64,000 nt of DNA from Parasalinivibrio latis (GCF_036825535.1 NZ_CP098812.1:1612001-1676000); one strand, 5' to 3'. Shown: positions 1 to 9,239, numbered from the stretch's first letter. Notes: generated by a model from the letters alone, not told the origin. Program-made: numbers and translations.

Positions 1-395
1 CGCTGACCTGTAGAGCTGTCATAGCGGTCGATAACCACTGCCTGCCAGATAACAGTGGCTGAGCAAGCTCCTAACGCTTGCAGGAAACGTGCAGCCAGGA
101 ATACTTCAATGCTGGCAGACACTGAGGTTGCAACTGTCGCGATGGTAAACAGGGCAAGTCCACCAACCAGGACACGTATACGGCCATAGCGGTCAGACAA
201 TGGGCCGTAAATCAGTTGACCAAGCGCCATGCCCAACAGGAACAGGCTCAGGCTCAGACCAATCAGGGACTGGGTAGTCTCCATTTCAGTACGGATGGTT
301 TCAAATGCAGGCAAATACATGTCAGTTGCCAGGAATCCCAGCATACTGAGCAGTGCAAACCAAAGAAGGGAAGAAAAAGGAAGTTTGGTTTTCAT
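1..395 (-). CDS. punC: PunC-like purine nucleoside MFS exporter, N-terminal part
   Basis: This is the first ~131 residues of an inner-membrane major facilitator; the rest lies beyond the left window edge. It begins MKTKLPFSSLLWFALLSMLG and shows a TM1 ending in ATDMYLPAFETI, the motif-A loop GPLSDRYGRIRVLV, and a TM4 segment ending ACSATVIWQAVV. These fit the Bcr/CflA subfamily and, from memory, E. coli PunC (YdhC) in particular. It is divergent from a punR-like LysR gene 100 bp away, the same arrangement as in E. coli, which supports the name. The expected role is export of purine nucleosides under PunR control. A general drug-efflux Bcr protein is the alternative. Confidence 0.8.
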   Translation of the reverse strand, partial: MKTKLPFSSLLWFALLSMLGFLATDMYLPAFETIRTEMETTQSLIGLSLSLFLLGMALGQLIYGPLSDRYGRIRVLVGGLALFTIATVATSVSASIEVFLAARFLQALGACSATVIWQAVVIDRYDSSTGQ

Positions 396-496
396 AATAA
401 TAGTGTGGCTTTTTAAATTTGGTGCCAGTTTATTGATAGAAGCTATGACTGTGAAACGCTATTATTTCACTACTGCTTTCAAAAAATTTCACAGCA

Positions 497-1399
497 ATGT
501 TTTCATATCAAGAATTACAGGTTATTGATGTTGTCGCCCGTCGCGGAAGTTTCTCCGCAGCGGCTGAAGAACTGCACCGCGTTCCCAGCGCCATAAGCTA
601 CACAGTACGCCAGGTTGAGGAACGGCTGGCTGTTACACTTTTTACCCGGTTGCACCGCCAGGTTGAGCCTACAGTTGCCGGCAAATTTTTTGTCGAACAG
701 GCAAGAGACCTCATAAACCGGATGGAGCAAGTGCGCTTTGATACCCAGCGTGTGGCAAACGGCTGGCAGGCTACGGTTACCGTGGCTTTGGATAATGTTG
801 TGCGCGAAGACCAGGTAAGTGTCCTGGTGAATGATTTCTACAAAGCTTTCCCGGATGTTGAATTGCTTCTGAGTATGGAAGTGTTTAACGGTGTTTGGGA
901 TGCTCTGTCGGACAACCGTGCTGATATCGCTATCGGTGCGACCACTTCTGTGCCGGTGAGTGGTAATTTCGGTTACCGCAATATGGGAACATTGGAGTGG
1001 CGGTTTGTTGCCGGTAAAAACCATCCCCTTGCTTCCGCTACCCATATACTGACTGATGCCGAGGTTGCCACCTATCCCGCAATTTGCCTTGAGGATACTT
1101 CCCGGATTATTCCCAAACGCACAACCTGGCTTCTCGATAACCAACGCCGAATCGTGGTTCCCAACTGGCACAGTGCGATGCAGTGCTTTCTGGCGGGAAC
1201 CGGTATCGGTGTCGTCCCGTCCCATATGGCGTTGCCACATATTGAGTCCGGGCTGCTGGTCGAAAAACAAATCGAAACACCACCGCCAGCCAGCCCTTGC
1301 TGTATCGCCTGGAACAAATCCAAACTGAGCCCGGCGCTCGACTGGCTTTTGGAATACCTGGGGGATTCAGACCAACTACATAACCAGTGGTTGAGGTGA
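497..1399 (+). CDS. punR: LysR-family regulator PunR
   Basis: A 300-residue LysR-type transcription factor. Residues 1-60 form the winged helix-turn-helix (ARRGSFSAAAEELHRVPSAI), and residues ~90-295 the ligand-binding domain. Several stretches match E. coli PunR (YdhB) closely as remembered: SFSAAAEELHRVPSAISYTV, EVFNGVWDALSD, PKRTTWLLDNQRR and the tail WLLEYLGDS. It should activate the divergent punC gene in response to purine nucleosides such as adenosine; the 100-bp gap between them would hold the shared operator. The shine-dalgarno before the ATG at 497 is weak, but no better start exists downstream in the conserved N-terminus. Confidence 0.85.
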   Translation: MFSYQELQVIDVVARRGSFSAAAEELHRVPSAISYTVRQVEERLAVTLFTRLHRQVEPTVAGKFFVEQARDLINRMEQVRFDTQRVANGWQATVTVALDNVVREDQVSVLVNDFYKAFPDVELLLSMEVFNGVWDALSDNRADIAIGATTSVPVSGNFGYRNMGTLEWRFVAGKNHPLASATHILTDAEVATYPAICLEDTSRIIPKRTTWLLDNQRRIVVPNWHSAMQCFLAGTGIGVVPSHMALPHIESGLLVEKQIETPPPASPCCIAWNKSKLSPALDWLLEYLGDSDQLHNQWLR

Positions 1400-1431
1400 T
1401 ACCAATCAGACGAATTCATCCAATTGGTTTT
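1398..1431. repeat. Short intergenic palindromic repeat, copy A
   Basis: The flanks ATACCAATCAGACGAATT and ATCCAATTGGTTTT form an imperfect inverted repeat (ACCAAT...ATTGGT). Similar elements occur at 10302-10330 and 30350-30390, always between genes. It starts at the punR stop codon, so it may also serve as its 3' stem-loop. Confidence 0.6.
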
Positions 1432-1435
1432 AATA

Positions 1436-1460
1436 AACCTTGGCTTGGATAGCCAAGGTT
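1436..1460. terminator. Stem-loop between convergent punR and ynjF
   Basis: A 9-bp perfect stem AACCTTGGC / GCCAAGGTT with a 7-nt loop lies between two convergent genes. There is no clean T-run on the plus side and only a weak one (TATTAAAACC) on the minus side. It is therefore a plausible but not strong bidirectional terminator. Confidence 0.45.
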
Positions 1461-1488
1461 ACAGGCATCTGGTGAGGGAATCGACAGG

Positions 1489-2103
1489 CTATTTCACCGA
1501 CTTTAACGTCTGGTATCCTGCCCAAATCCGGGTTGCGGTGGTAAGCCAGCAAAGACCGCCAAAGACAAAGGCGATAGTTGCGAAGTGGGCAGGGAGAAGG
1601 CACATCAGGACAAAGCAGGCGATAGTTTCTGTGCCTTCCGTCAGGCCGCCCATGTAGTAGAGTGATTTGTTCTGGTAGACCGGGTTATCGATACTGTGTT
1701 TGCTTGCCATAATGGCAAACGAAAGGAAGCTTGAACCGGTCCCCATAAACGAAAAAATAAGGAATGCCGCCGCGACAGCATTAGATTCCGGAACCGCAAG
1801 GGCAAAAGCGAAAGGCACCATCGAGTAGAAGATAAAGTCGAGAGTAATATCCAGGAAACCGCCACAGTCGGTTATTCCCTGCCTGCGAGCAACAGCCCCA
1901 TCTATCCCATCAAATATCCGGTTAAGCGCAATAAACAGCAAGCCAAGCAGGTAGTTTCCTGTGGCAATAGCCGGAAGGGCACCCAGTCCGATGATAAACC
2001 CGGCAATGGTAATTTGATTGGCGGTAATCCCCAGTTTGTCAGGAAGGGATGCAATGAGTGTGAGTGGTTTTTTGATTACCGGAATAGCAAAACGATCAAG
2101 CAT
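1489..2103 (-). CDS. ynjF: CDP-alcohol phosphatidyltransferase family protein YnjF
   Basis: A 204-residue integral membrane enzyme of the CDP-alcohol phosphotransferase family. The catalytic signature DG(x)2AR(x)8G(x)3D(x)3D is complete: DGAVARRQGITDCGGFLDIT followed by LD. Such enzymes transfer a phospho-alcohol head group from a CDP-alcohol with metal bound by the four Asp; the acceptor here is unknown. I chose the ATG at 2103 (MLDRFAIPVIKKP), which overlaps the stop of the upstream ABC ATPase by 8 bp and implies translational coupling; the longer reading frame runs into that gene. The same partnership, ynjBCD plus ynjF, exists in E. coli, where the pathway is also unassigned. Confidence 0.82.
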   Translation of the reverse strand: MLDRFAIPVIKKPLTLIASLPDKLGITANQITIAGFIIGLGALPAIATGNYLLGLLFIALNRIFDGIDGAVARRQGITDCGGFLDITLDFIFYSMVPFAFALAVPESNAVAAAFLIFSFMGTGSSFLSFAIMASKHSIDNPVYQNKSLYYMGGLTEGTETIACFVLMCLLPAHFATIAFVFGGLCWLTTATRIWAGYQTLKSVK

Positions 2104-2767
2104 CTTGGTTGGATTCCTCCAAAGGAACGGTAGTTGGCAACTTTGGCCACTGAATGCATTTACCCTTGGGCGGTACATCGTCTTCGTCATGGGTGACCAT
2201 CACGGTGGCGATGTTGCGCTGGGTAATTTGGGAAAACACAAACTGACGAAACGCCTTACGAAGTGGGCGGTCGAGTTTGCTGAAAGGCTCATCTAAAAGC
2301 AGAACTTTGGGCGATGACAGGAGGGTGCGCATCAGGCTGATGCGCGCTCGTTGGCCACCGGATATATTTTGCGGCGCGTGCCAGGCAATATCACTGAGTC
2401 CTATTTCGGTCAGTGTTTGCATCGCCATGTCCTGTTTTTCGTTAGCGGAATGGTTGGATGAAATCCCAAAAGCGAGGTTCTGCCAAACGTTCAGGTGCGG
2501 AAATAACAGGTCGTCCTGAAACAGGATCCCTATCGCGCGCTTTTCCGCAGGCAGGGCAGCAACATCATCCCCATCAACATCAATATTGCCGGATACGTTG
2601 AATACAGGACTGAGGTGCCCGGCAAGGGCACTTAAAAGCGTCGATTTGCCGCAGCCGCTTGGCCCCATAATCGTTATCACCTCACCGCCGGACACATCAA
2701 ATGTCAGGTCCTCTAGGAGCGTGGTGGATTCAGATGTGATGCTGAGATTTTTTACGTGTAATTGCAT
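2096..2767 (-). CDS. ynjD: ABC transporter ATP-binding protein YnjD
   Basis: A 223-residue cytoplasmic ABC ATPase. Walker A is GPSGCGKST (residues ~35-43), the signature is ISGGQRARIS, Walker B is VLLLDEPF and the switch His lies in VMVTHDEDD. It powers the adjacent two-domain permease. Its start (AAGGTG shine-dalgarno, ATG at 2767) lies 38 bp inside the permease gene and its end overlaps ynjF, so the four genes form one tight operon. The protein is short for an importer ATPase and lacks a regulatory C-terminal domain, as expected for the YnjD/ThiQ type. The substrate is unknown. Confidence 0.83.
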   Translation of the reverse strand: MQLHVKNLSITSESTTLLEDLTFDVSGGEVITIMGPSGCGKSTLLSALAGHLSPVFNVSGNIDVDGDDVAALPAEKRAIGILFQDDLLFPHLNVWQNLAFGISSNHSANEKQDMAMQTLTEIGLSDIAWHAPQNISGGQRARISLMRTLLSSPKVLLLDEPFSKLDRPLRKAFRQFVFSQITQRNIATVMVTHDEDDVPPKGKCIQWPKLPTTVPLEESNQDA

Positions 2768-4436
2768 CGATAGACCACCTTGGTGATTTTCGAGTTGCCA
2801 GCCTCCGGGCCGGTTCTGTCATTCGTGAAGCAGCAACTGCCAGGGAGAATACTACTAAAGGCAACACGGCTTGCATAAGGCCGTAAATCGCTATGATACG
2901 CCGGTCCTGACCACTTGCGAGGCTGACGGCTTCCGTAGTCAGCGTGACTACACGGCCTGCACCCAGCAACTGGGTTGGAAGATACTGTGCAAGGCTGACA
3001 CTCATTCCCATCGCCCAGCCGAGAATGATGGCAGGCAAGAGCAAGGGAAGTTTTACCTTTCCCCATGAATGCCATTGCGAGTAACCGAGACTGCGGGCTG
3101 TCTGTTGCAGGCGAGGGTCAAAACTGCGCCATGGGCCGTCAAGAGAGAGGTAAATATAGGGGAAAGCGTAGAGCACATGGGCCCAGATAACCCAGAACGT
3201 ATAATGTGCACCGGGTATCAAGTAAGTAGTAATTTGCATTCCAAACAAAACGGAAAGCTGGGGAACCAGCAACGGTGTCGCAATAACCACAGCCGGGAGA
3301 GAGCGGTTATGTATTGCCCGGTACTCAAGGGTAATAATGGCCAGTATCAGGGCGAGTGTCGCTGAAACCGTGGCGAGCCAGAAACTTTGCGAGACAAGAT
3401 CCAGTAAGTGCGAGTACTCCTGTTCCCAAAAGCGAAGGGAATACCTGCTGGGAACCATATCCGGGAAGCGCCAGCGAAGGGCGAACGACCATACTGCCAG
3501 AACCGGCAGGGCAAGGATGGGCAGAAGGGCAACAACAGCAAAGAGCCCTTTTCCCGGGAGGTATACAGCAGAGGAGCCAGAATACTGCCAGCGTTGCCAG
3601 TAACGGAATAAAACCCATTCCAAGCTGCGGTATAAAAGCAGGGATGCAAAGCAGAGAGCAAACAGCAATACTGCCCCGGCTGTCGCACGAGGCAAGAGCG
3701 CAAGGTCAGGATCGTTAAACCACTGCCAGATAAGAACTGCAAAGGTTGGTGGTGTTGACGGGCCAGCAATCAGAGCGATGTCTACCACGGACAGGCTGTA
3801 AGCAAGAACGGCATAAATCGGGAATCTGAGTTTCGGCAGCCACAGTGGGAGAATCACCTTCAGCCAACCGGCACCATGGCTGTAACCAAGACTTTTGGCA
3901 ATCGACTGGTAATGACAAACCGGGAACTGCCTGAGAATGGCGATGCTCATCAACAGCAAAAACGGGGTTTCTTTAATAGCCAATAACAGGGTGAGGCCAA
4001 CCGCCTGCATGGTATCGGTACAAAAGATGTTACATTCCTGGCCAACACCGAATAAGTTTGCCAGTAAACGGGCAAACATGCCCGAGGGGGCAAACAGAAA
4101 TACACATCCAACCGCGAAGGCAACATGGGGAATCGCCATCAGAGGTGACAGCCATTTTTCAAGTTTCACCCACCGCGGTGTTCCCCAGTAGCGTTGCACG
4201 ATAAGGAAGGTCCAAATCAGTGCAAGAAAGGTACTCCCGAAGCCGACAGCCAACGAAATAGAAATTGACGTCGAGACACCCGGCCAGGCTGCAATCTCCC
4301 GCCAGGCTGAGAAGCCAGGGGAGACAAACCCAAGTGTCGGCAGGTAACTGAACGCGACTGCCACCAGTCCGGCAAAACCCGGAATGAAGGGCAGGGCAGT
4401 AATCAGCAATGCCAACAGATACAACAGCCTAAGCAT
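2730..4436 (-). CDS. ynjC: ABC transporter permease YnjC (fused double permease)
   Basis: A 568-residue polytopic inner-membrane protein of about 12 helices containing two consecutive binding-protein-dependent transport modules. The two coupling-helix (EAA-like) regions are around SIAKSLGYSHGAGWLKVILP and QTARSLGYSQWHSWGKVKLP. One polypeptide therefore supplies both permease halves, as in ThiP, FbpB and YnjC. It is preceded by AAGGACAC eight bases before the ATG. The binding-protein gene lies 40 bp upstream. The substrate is not determined; thiamine- and iron-type importers share this architecture. Confidence 0.83.
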   Translation of the reverse strand: MLRLLYLLALLITALPFIPGFAGLVAVAFSYLPTLGFVSPGFSAWREIAAWPGVSTSISISLAVGFGSTFLALIWTFLIVQRYWGTPRWVKLEKWLSPLMAIPHVAFAVGCVFLFAPSGMFARLLANLFGVGQECNIFCTDTMQAVGLTLLLAIKETPFLLLMSIAILRQFPVCHYQSIAKSLGYSHGAGWLKVILPLWLPKLRFPIYAVLAYSLSVVDIALIAGPSTPPTFAVLIWQWFNDPDLALLPRATAGAVLLFALCFASLLLYRSLEWVLFRYWQRWQYSGSSAVYLPGKGLFAVVALLPILALPVLAVWSFALRWRFPDMVPSRYSLRFWEQEYSHLLDLVSQSFWLATVSATLALILAIITLEYRAIHNRSLPAVVIATPLLVPQLSVLFGMQITTYLIPGAHYTFWVIWAHVLYAFPYIYLSLDGPWRSFDPRLQQTARSLGYSQWHSWGKVKLPLLLPAIILGWAMGMSVSLAQYLPTQLLGAGRVVTLTTEAVSLASGQDRRIIAIYGLMQAVLPLVVFSLAVAASRMTEPARRLATRKSPRWSIDAITRKKSQHHI

Positions 4437-4476
4437 CAGGTGTCCTTAAATATACCTTCGAGACAATAGGTTACGG

Positions 4477-5613
4477 TCAGTGACCGTAACGCTCTGTCCA
4501 GGCTTTCTCCAGAGCCACCTGCCAACTTGGATGTGGCTCTGGGATAGATTTATAAAACTCGGTGGAAGCCTTGTCACTTCGGATAACCATAGGATCACCC
4601 CAAATGTTGGTATCGGCTTTTCTCAACTGCGCTTCCTCTCCCATCAGGAAGTTGATGGCAACCAGTGCACCTTCCTTTGATGACGCATTCCAAGGAATGC
4701 CCATAAAGTGGATGTTGGACAGCGCGCCACGTTCAAACGCATAGGTTCGGGCAGATTCAGGCAGAGCGCCGTTGGCCACTTTTACTTTCGCACTGTTGGG
4801 ATTAAAGGTGACCGCAAGCAACAGCTCGCCATCATCCAGTAGCTGTGACATTTCATTACCGTTCGCCGGGAATTGTTTGCCATTCCGCCACGCGACAGCG
4901 TGCAATTCGTCAAGGTATTGCCAAAGCGGCGCAGTTGTTTCAGCAAACTCGCTTTCAACAACAGGCTTGTAGAGGCGATCTGGGTATTTGGTCAGTTCAA
5001 TAAGCGCCGCTTTCAGGAAGCTGGTGCCGTGGAAAGCAGGTGGCTTTGGATAAGTAATTTTGCCTGGGTGTGCTTTTGCAAGACTTAACAGTTCTTGGAA
5101 GTTCTTCGGTGGGTTGGCAAGGGTCTCCGAATCGTGGATAAAGACCAGTTGCCCTACGCCCCAAGGAGCTTCCAATCCGTCAGTAGGCTCAGTAAAGTCT
5201 TCTTCAACCGGAAGATCCTTGTTCACTATCGCCCAGTTGGGAAGTACGGTGGTGATCGGGCCATACAGCAACCCGGCCTGCTTCATCGATTTAAAGTTCT
5301 CACCGTTTATCCAGACCATGTCCACGCTGCCGCCGGTATTGCGTCCAGCTGTTTTCTCGGCGACCAATCGGTTTACCGTTTCTGAAATATCAGCAACCTT
5401 TACATGCTCAAGCTTTACACCGTAACGCTTGGTCAGTTCGTCATTTGCCCAACGGAGATAGGCATTGATGTTCTGGCTTCCACCCCAGGCATTAAAGTAG
5501 ACCGTCTGACCCCGCGCTTTTTCGGTGATCGTATCCCAGTCAGGCTGACTGGCTGTGGCAGTAAAACCGATAGCACTGGTTAAAAGGCTCAGTCCAACAA
5601 GTAGTTTGCGCAT
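4477..5613 (-). CDS. ynjB: ABC transporter periplasmic solute-binding protein YnjB
   Basis: A 378-residue periplasmic binding protein, first gene of the ynjBCD-F operon. A Sec signal peptide spans MRKLLVGLSLLTSAIGFTAT with cleavage near residue 21. The mature part starts QPDWDTITEKARGQTVYFNA and contains GGSVDMVWINGENF, features of the YnjB/type II binding-protein fold. The start has an AGGGAA ribosome site. It captures the substrate for YnjC/YnjD, but the ligand cannot be read from sequence. Confidence 0.82.
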   Translation of the reverse strand: MRKLLVGLSLLTSAIGFTATASQPDWDTITEKARGQTVYFNAWGGSQNINAYLRWANDELTKRYGVKLEHVKVADISETVNRLVAEKTAGRNTGGSVDMVWINGENFKSMKQAGLLYGPITTVLPNWAIVNKDLPVEEDFTEPTDGLEAPWGVGQLVFIHDSETLANPPKNFQELLSLAKAHPGKITYPKPPAFHGTSFLKAALIELTKYPDRLYKPVVESEFAETTAPLWQYLDELHAVAWRNGKQFPANGNEMSQLLDDGELLLAVTFNPNSAKVKVANGALPESARTYAFERGALSNIHFMGIPWNASSKEGALVAINFLMGEEAQLRKADTNIWGDPMVIRSDKASTEFYKSIPEPHPSWQVALEKAWTERYGH

Positions 5614-5774
5614 TGCGTTCCCTTTATTTGTTCTATGTTAAGCGTCGTCCCCCCCATGGCATTTTGTAAAACTTCCGTCGATTAAAGGCGAAAGTGGCGA
5701 GCCATGAGGGAACGAGATTGTTGCGTCTATCCTTTGCAACATCTGTTTTTTACGTCAAGGTTATTCAGGATGGG

Positions 5775-7913
5775 CTATTCACCACGCATCCATGTATGGA
5801 ATTTGCCTACCCAGCCAAGCAGCTTCTCAGGTGCATGGGCTTGCTTCCAGACACCGGCGGTGTATTTTGTTGCTTCACTCATGGTCGGGTAGGGGTGGAC
5901 AGTTCCCAGAATCTTGTTAAGACCCAGACCATGGCGCATAGCCAGGGTGAATTCTGCCAGTAATTCGGCTGCCCTTGCACCGACAATGGTAACACCGAGA
6001 ATTTTATCCTTACCCGGCACAGTCAGTACTTTAATAAAACCGTGATCCTCTCCGTCTGCAATAGCCCTGTCGAGGTCATCAATTCCGTACTGCGCTACTT
6101 CGTAGGCGATGCCCTGAGCTTTGGCCTCTTTTTCATTCAGGCCAACTCGAGCCATCTCAGGTGAGGTATACGTTCCTGCTGGCATAACCGAATAATCGGC
6201 CCGGAATTTTTTGAACTGGCCGAACAGCGCGTTTACTGCTGCATACCAAGCCTGGTGCCCGGCCGCATGGGTCAGTTGGAAAGGCCCGGCAACATCGCCA
6301 ACTGCAAAGATATTCGGGAAGTTGGTTTGCAGGTAGTCATTCACCTTGATGGTCCCACGTTCGGTGAGTTCTACGCCGAGTTCTTCCAGGCCGAAGCCTT
6401 TGGTATTGGCGACACGACCTAAAGCCAGAAGCACATAGTCAAATTCTACTTCTTTTTGCTCGCCGTCTTGTTCAAGCGTCACATATTGGCGCCCGTCTTC
6501 ATTGGCAAACTTCACCGCTTTGTGTGAAAGCAGTACGCTGACACCATCTTTTTGCAGACCGTCCACAACCAATTCAGCAGCATCGGAGTCTTCACGGATA
6601 AGAAGTTGGTCAGCCATTTCAACCAAAGTGACATCTGTACCCAGCAGTGAAAAACTCTGTGCCAGTTCACACCCAATTGGGCCGCCACCCAGCACTAACA
6701 GTTTGCCCGGTTGCTCGGTAAGCTCCCAAACATTGTCGGAAGTCAGGTAGTCAACACTATCCAGCCCTGGTATACCGGGAACAAGTGGTCGAGCACCGGT
6801 ACCGATGACAATGTTGCGGGTCGTGAGCACTTCCCCGTTAACTTCCACTTCCCACGGGGAACGGATGGTTGCCTCGCCCTGGATACAGTCCACACCAAGG
6901 CCACTATAGCGTTCAACCGAGTCGTGCGGTTCGACCTTTGAAATAACATCTTTTACGCGTTGCATTACCTTGGTGAAATCGACAGTTGGTCTTTCAGCCT
7001 GGATACCAAAACGGTCTGCCTGGCTGATTTCAGCCATAGTGTGAGCAGCGCGGATAAGTGCTTTGGAGGGGACGCAGCCTGTATTCAAGCAGTCTCCGCC
7101 CATTTTGTGTTTTTCAATCAACGATACTTTTGCTTTCACAACTGCAGCGATGTAAGACGTCACAAGACCGCCTGCACCTGCACCGATAACCACGAGGTTA
7201 CGGTCAAATTTTTGGGGCTTGGACCAACCCTGGTAAACACGTTTGCTGTTAATCATGCCCATAATCCATTTGGCAATGAGAGGGAATACACCCAGCAGCA
7301 CAAATGACCCAAGAACTGTTGGGGAGACAATGCCGCTCAGGGAATCCAACTGAGCCAGTTGTGTACCGGCATTCACATAGACGATTGTGCCGGGTAGCAT
7401 ACCGATTTGGCTGATTACGTAGTACCGAGCCACTTTAATTGGCGTCAAACCCATCAGCAGGTTAATCAAAAAGAAGGGGAATACCGGAATAAGGCGCAGG
7501 CTGAGCAAGTAAAATGGCCCGTCCTTTTCAAAGCCTTCATTGATGGCTTTCATTTTTGCGCCGAACTTACCTTGCACCCAGTCACGGAGAAGGAAACGGC
7601 TGACCAGAAATGCCAGAGTAGCGCCAATCGTGCTGGCAAATGAAACCAGCAACAACCCCCACCAAAATCCAAACAAGGCTGCTCCGAGCAAGGTAGCAAC
7701 CGCTGCTCCAGGAATAGAAAGGGCAGTAATCGAAATATAAACAACGAAATAAATAAGGCTGGCGAGTAAGAAATTCTGCTCGATAGTTTCAGCCAGTGAC
7801 TGTTGCCAGTGTTTCGCATTTTCCAGGGTTAAAAGTGTGTGGACATCCGTGGCAAAGCCGACAGCAATTAGCCCTACAAGGATAATGAGAAATAGCAACC
7901 GATTTTTGTTCAT
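5775..7913 (-). CDS. TVP38/TMEM64 membrane domain fused to FAD-dependent disulfide oxidoreductase
   Basis: A 712-residue fusion. Residues ~1-230 are a TVP38/TMEM64 (YdjX/YdjZ, DedA-related) membrane domain with about six helices, including the family-like LRLIPVFPFFLINLLMG. Residues ~237-712 are a class I pyridine nucleotide-disulfide oxidoreductase: FAD motif GAGAGG at 244-249, redox pair GGDCLNTGCVPSK (C275, C280), NAD motif GGGPIGCELAQ, second FAD motif FAVGDVAG, and the C-terminal base in HPYPTMSEA. There is no N-terminal heavy-metal domain and no C-terminal Cys pair, so it is not mercuric reductase. It likely moves electrons between NAD(P)H and a membrane-proximal substrate. In E. coli, ydjX/ydjZ neighbour ynjABCD, which matches the operon beside it here. 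The AGGACAG site supports the start. Confidence 0.85.
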   Translation of the reverse strand: MNKNRLLFLIILVGLIAVGFATDVHTLLTLENAKHWQQSLAETIEQNFLLASLIYFVVYISITALSIPGAAVATLLGAALFGFWWGLLLVSFASTIGATLAFLVSRFLLRDWVQGKFGAKMKAINEGFEKDGPFYLLSLRLIPVFPFFLINLLMGLTPIKVARYYVISQIGMLPGTIVYVNAGTQLAQLDSLSGIVSPTVLGSFVLLGVFPLIAKWIMGMINSKRVYQGWSKPQKFDRNLVVIGAGAGGLVTSYIAAVVKAKVSLIEKHKMGGDCLNTGCVPSKALIRAAHTMAEISQADRFGIQAERPTVDFTKVMQRVKDVISKVEPHDSVERYSGLGVDCIQGEATIRSPWEVEVNGEVLTTRNIVIGTGARPLVPGIPGLDSVDYLTSDNVWELTEQPGKLLVLGGGPIGCELAQSFSLLGTDVTLVEMADQLLIREDSDAAELVVDGLQKDGVSVLLSHKAVKFANEDGRQYVTLEQDGEQKEVEFDYVLLALGRVANTKGFGLEELGVELTERGTIKVNDYLQTNFPNIFAVGDVAGPFQLTHAAGHQAWYAAVNALFGQFKKFRADYSVMPAGTYTSPEMARVGLNEKEAKAQGIAYEVAQYGIDDLDRAIADGEDHGFIKVLTVPGKDKILGVTIVGARAAELLAEFTLAMRHGLGLNKILGTVHPYPTMSEATKYTAGVWKQAHAPEKLLGWVGKFHTWMRGE

Positions 7914-8136
7914 TCGACTGTCCTGTTAAGAAATCAACCAATCTAAGGGATACTCGCCCTCAAAGATGTTAATAACGTACTATTAACAATGATCTAGGGT
8001 GGCGGGATTTTCAATTTTTAGTACCTTTTCTTTAGGTGAAGGCATCAAAATATCCCACTTAAATCACAAGACCGGTGAAGTTTAGCGTCTATTTCAAAAA
8101 AAGTATGAAATATTTAGGGAAAGTAAATTGAAAGGA

Positions 8137-8166
8137 TAAAAAATAAGCCAGGCTGATGCCTGGCTT
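8137..8166 (-). terminator. Rho-independent terminator of tfoX
   Basis: A 9-bp perfect stem (AAGCCAGGC / GCCTGGCTT) with a 4-nt loop is followed on the minus strand by TTATTTTTTA. It lies 23 bp past the tfoX stop codon. Confidence 0.85.
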
Positions 8167-8188
8167 GACTGGGAGTCTGAATATTTCC

Positions 8189-8782
8189 CTACTGGTTGAT
8201 GATATTCAGTAGTTCTTCACGTCTGGAAGCCGGAACGACTGACCAGTGGGTGCCATTAATGGCACCTTCCAGAGCCCATAGCAACTCGGTTTTCAGTGGT
8301 TGGTCGTGACTGGCCTGTACTTTGAGAAATGCTTCGGCAGCGCCCACATCCTTGAGTTCCTGCGCCGAACTAATCCCCGCCTTGACCAGCATACGTTCAG
8401 TAGCCAACCGCAGGTTCGGTAAGTCTTTCAGACGGGTGATCTCTTCCTTTTCCTTCTTCTCCTGCTCCCTGCGCGCAATGGATAGTGCAACGCGACCATG
8501 TTGGAGTAGAGTCTCAGGTTCCAGCCACCATGACTCGGCGACTTGGAAGTACTTGGTTACAACCGGGAAACCCCGTTTTGCGTATCGGTAAGGCTCAAGA
8601 GAAAATTGTTCAAAAAGGGCCTTGTTCTCCTTACCGGTACGTAAATAGAGTGTTTCCCCAACCACCAGAGCGAACATAGTTTTATCGGCGAAAACGCCGA
8701 AACCGCCGAACATAGTCCGGGCACGGATCGAGCCGAGCGGCTCAAACAGTTTGATTGCTTCTTTTAACGTAGGTTTGTCCAT
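8189..8782 (-). CDS. tfoX: TfoX-family competence regulator
   Basis: A 197-residue cytoplasmic regulator. The N-terminal TfoX domain (MDKPTLKEAIKLFEPLGSIR, then MFGGFGVF) covers about residues 1-95. The C-terminal TfoX domain (RLKDLPNLRLATERMLVKAG ... ELLWALEGAINGTHWSVVP) covers ~115-195. The tail ESxREELL type ending matches Vibrio TfoX as remembered. In vibrios TfoX activates type IV pilus/DNA uptake genes when chitin is present. The start at 8782 has GAGAGG five bases upstream; a longer frame from 8821 lacks a ribosome site and conservation. The paralogue TfoY is the main alternative. Confidence 0.8.
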   Translation of the reverse strand: MDKPTLKEAIKLFEPLGSIRARTMFGGFGVFADKTMFALVVGETLYLRTGKENKALFEQFSLEPYRYAKRGFPVVTKYFQVAESWWLEPETLLQHGRVALSIARREQEKKEKEEITRLKDLPNLRLATERMLVKAGISSAQELKDVGAAEAFLKVQASHDQPLKTELLWALEGAINGTHWSVVPASRREELLNIINQ

Positions 8783-9185
8783 ATCGCCTCTCGTAAGTAA
8801 GCATACCCAAGCGATGAACAAGGCTTACATCGGCACGATGTCTGGTGAAAATGTTTGCGTCGACAAGATACTGCTAACTTTTCCACGGCAACCCCGCTAC
8901 CATCAATAACCCTAAAAAGGAAAAGGTTACTGGAAGGCCGGTGGCTTTGCGTCCCATGCTTTCGCAGTGGTTTGCCCTGTTCGTGTAGTCATTAGCGTAT
9001 TGAATGAGATGACTACATAAGAACAATAATCGTATTGTTGAGTGAAGGTGTCAAGCTTGAACCCGGTTCAATTTTCTAAAAGTTAGCATTGCAGAAGTTG
9101 CAGTGTGGCGTGGGAATACTTCCAATGTTTAAAAATTATGCAACCGAATGAATTTCAGGGGTTTTGCGGTGGGGGATAAGATGAA
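8783..9185. other. Non-coding tfoX upstream region
   Basis: About 400 bp without a credible gene. It should hold the tfoX promoter and leader. Two adjacent palindromes are visible, TCAAGCTTGA (9051-9060) and TTGAACC-C-GGTTCAA (9057-9071). I see no clear CRP site and no obvious small-RNA gene. Confidence 0.4.
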
Positions 9186-9213
9186 TAAAGGCACTGAACG
9201 TTCAGTGCCTTTA
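9186..9213 (-). terminator. Palindromic terminator downstream of purR
   Basis: A 28-bp perfect palindrome with arms TAAAGGCACTGAAC and GTTCAGTGCCTTTA, followed on the minus strand by TTCATC. It lies 26 bp after the purR stop. The T-run is short. Confidence 0.65.
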
Positions 9214-9239
9214 TGTAAATAACAAAAACCTCAGTAGAC

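Noticed and set aside
515..1270. Long antisense frame across punR
   Set aside because: It is the mirror of a well-supported LysR gene and has no protein features.
5775..7913. Mercuric reductase
   Set aside because: It has the general redox Cys pair of the family but no N-terminal heavy-metal domain, no C-terminal Cys pair and no mer genes nearby.
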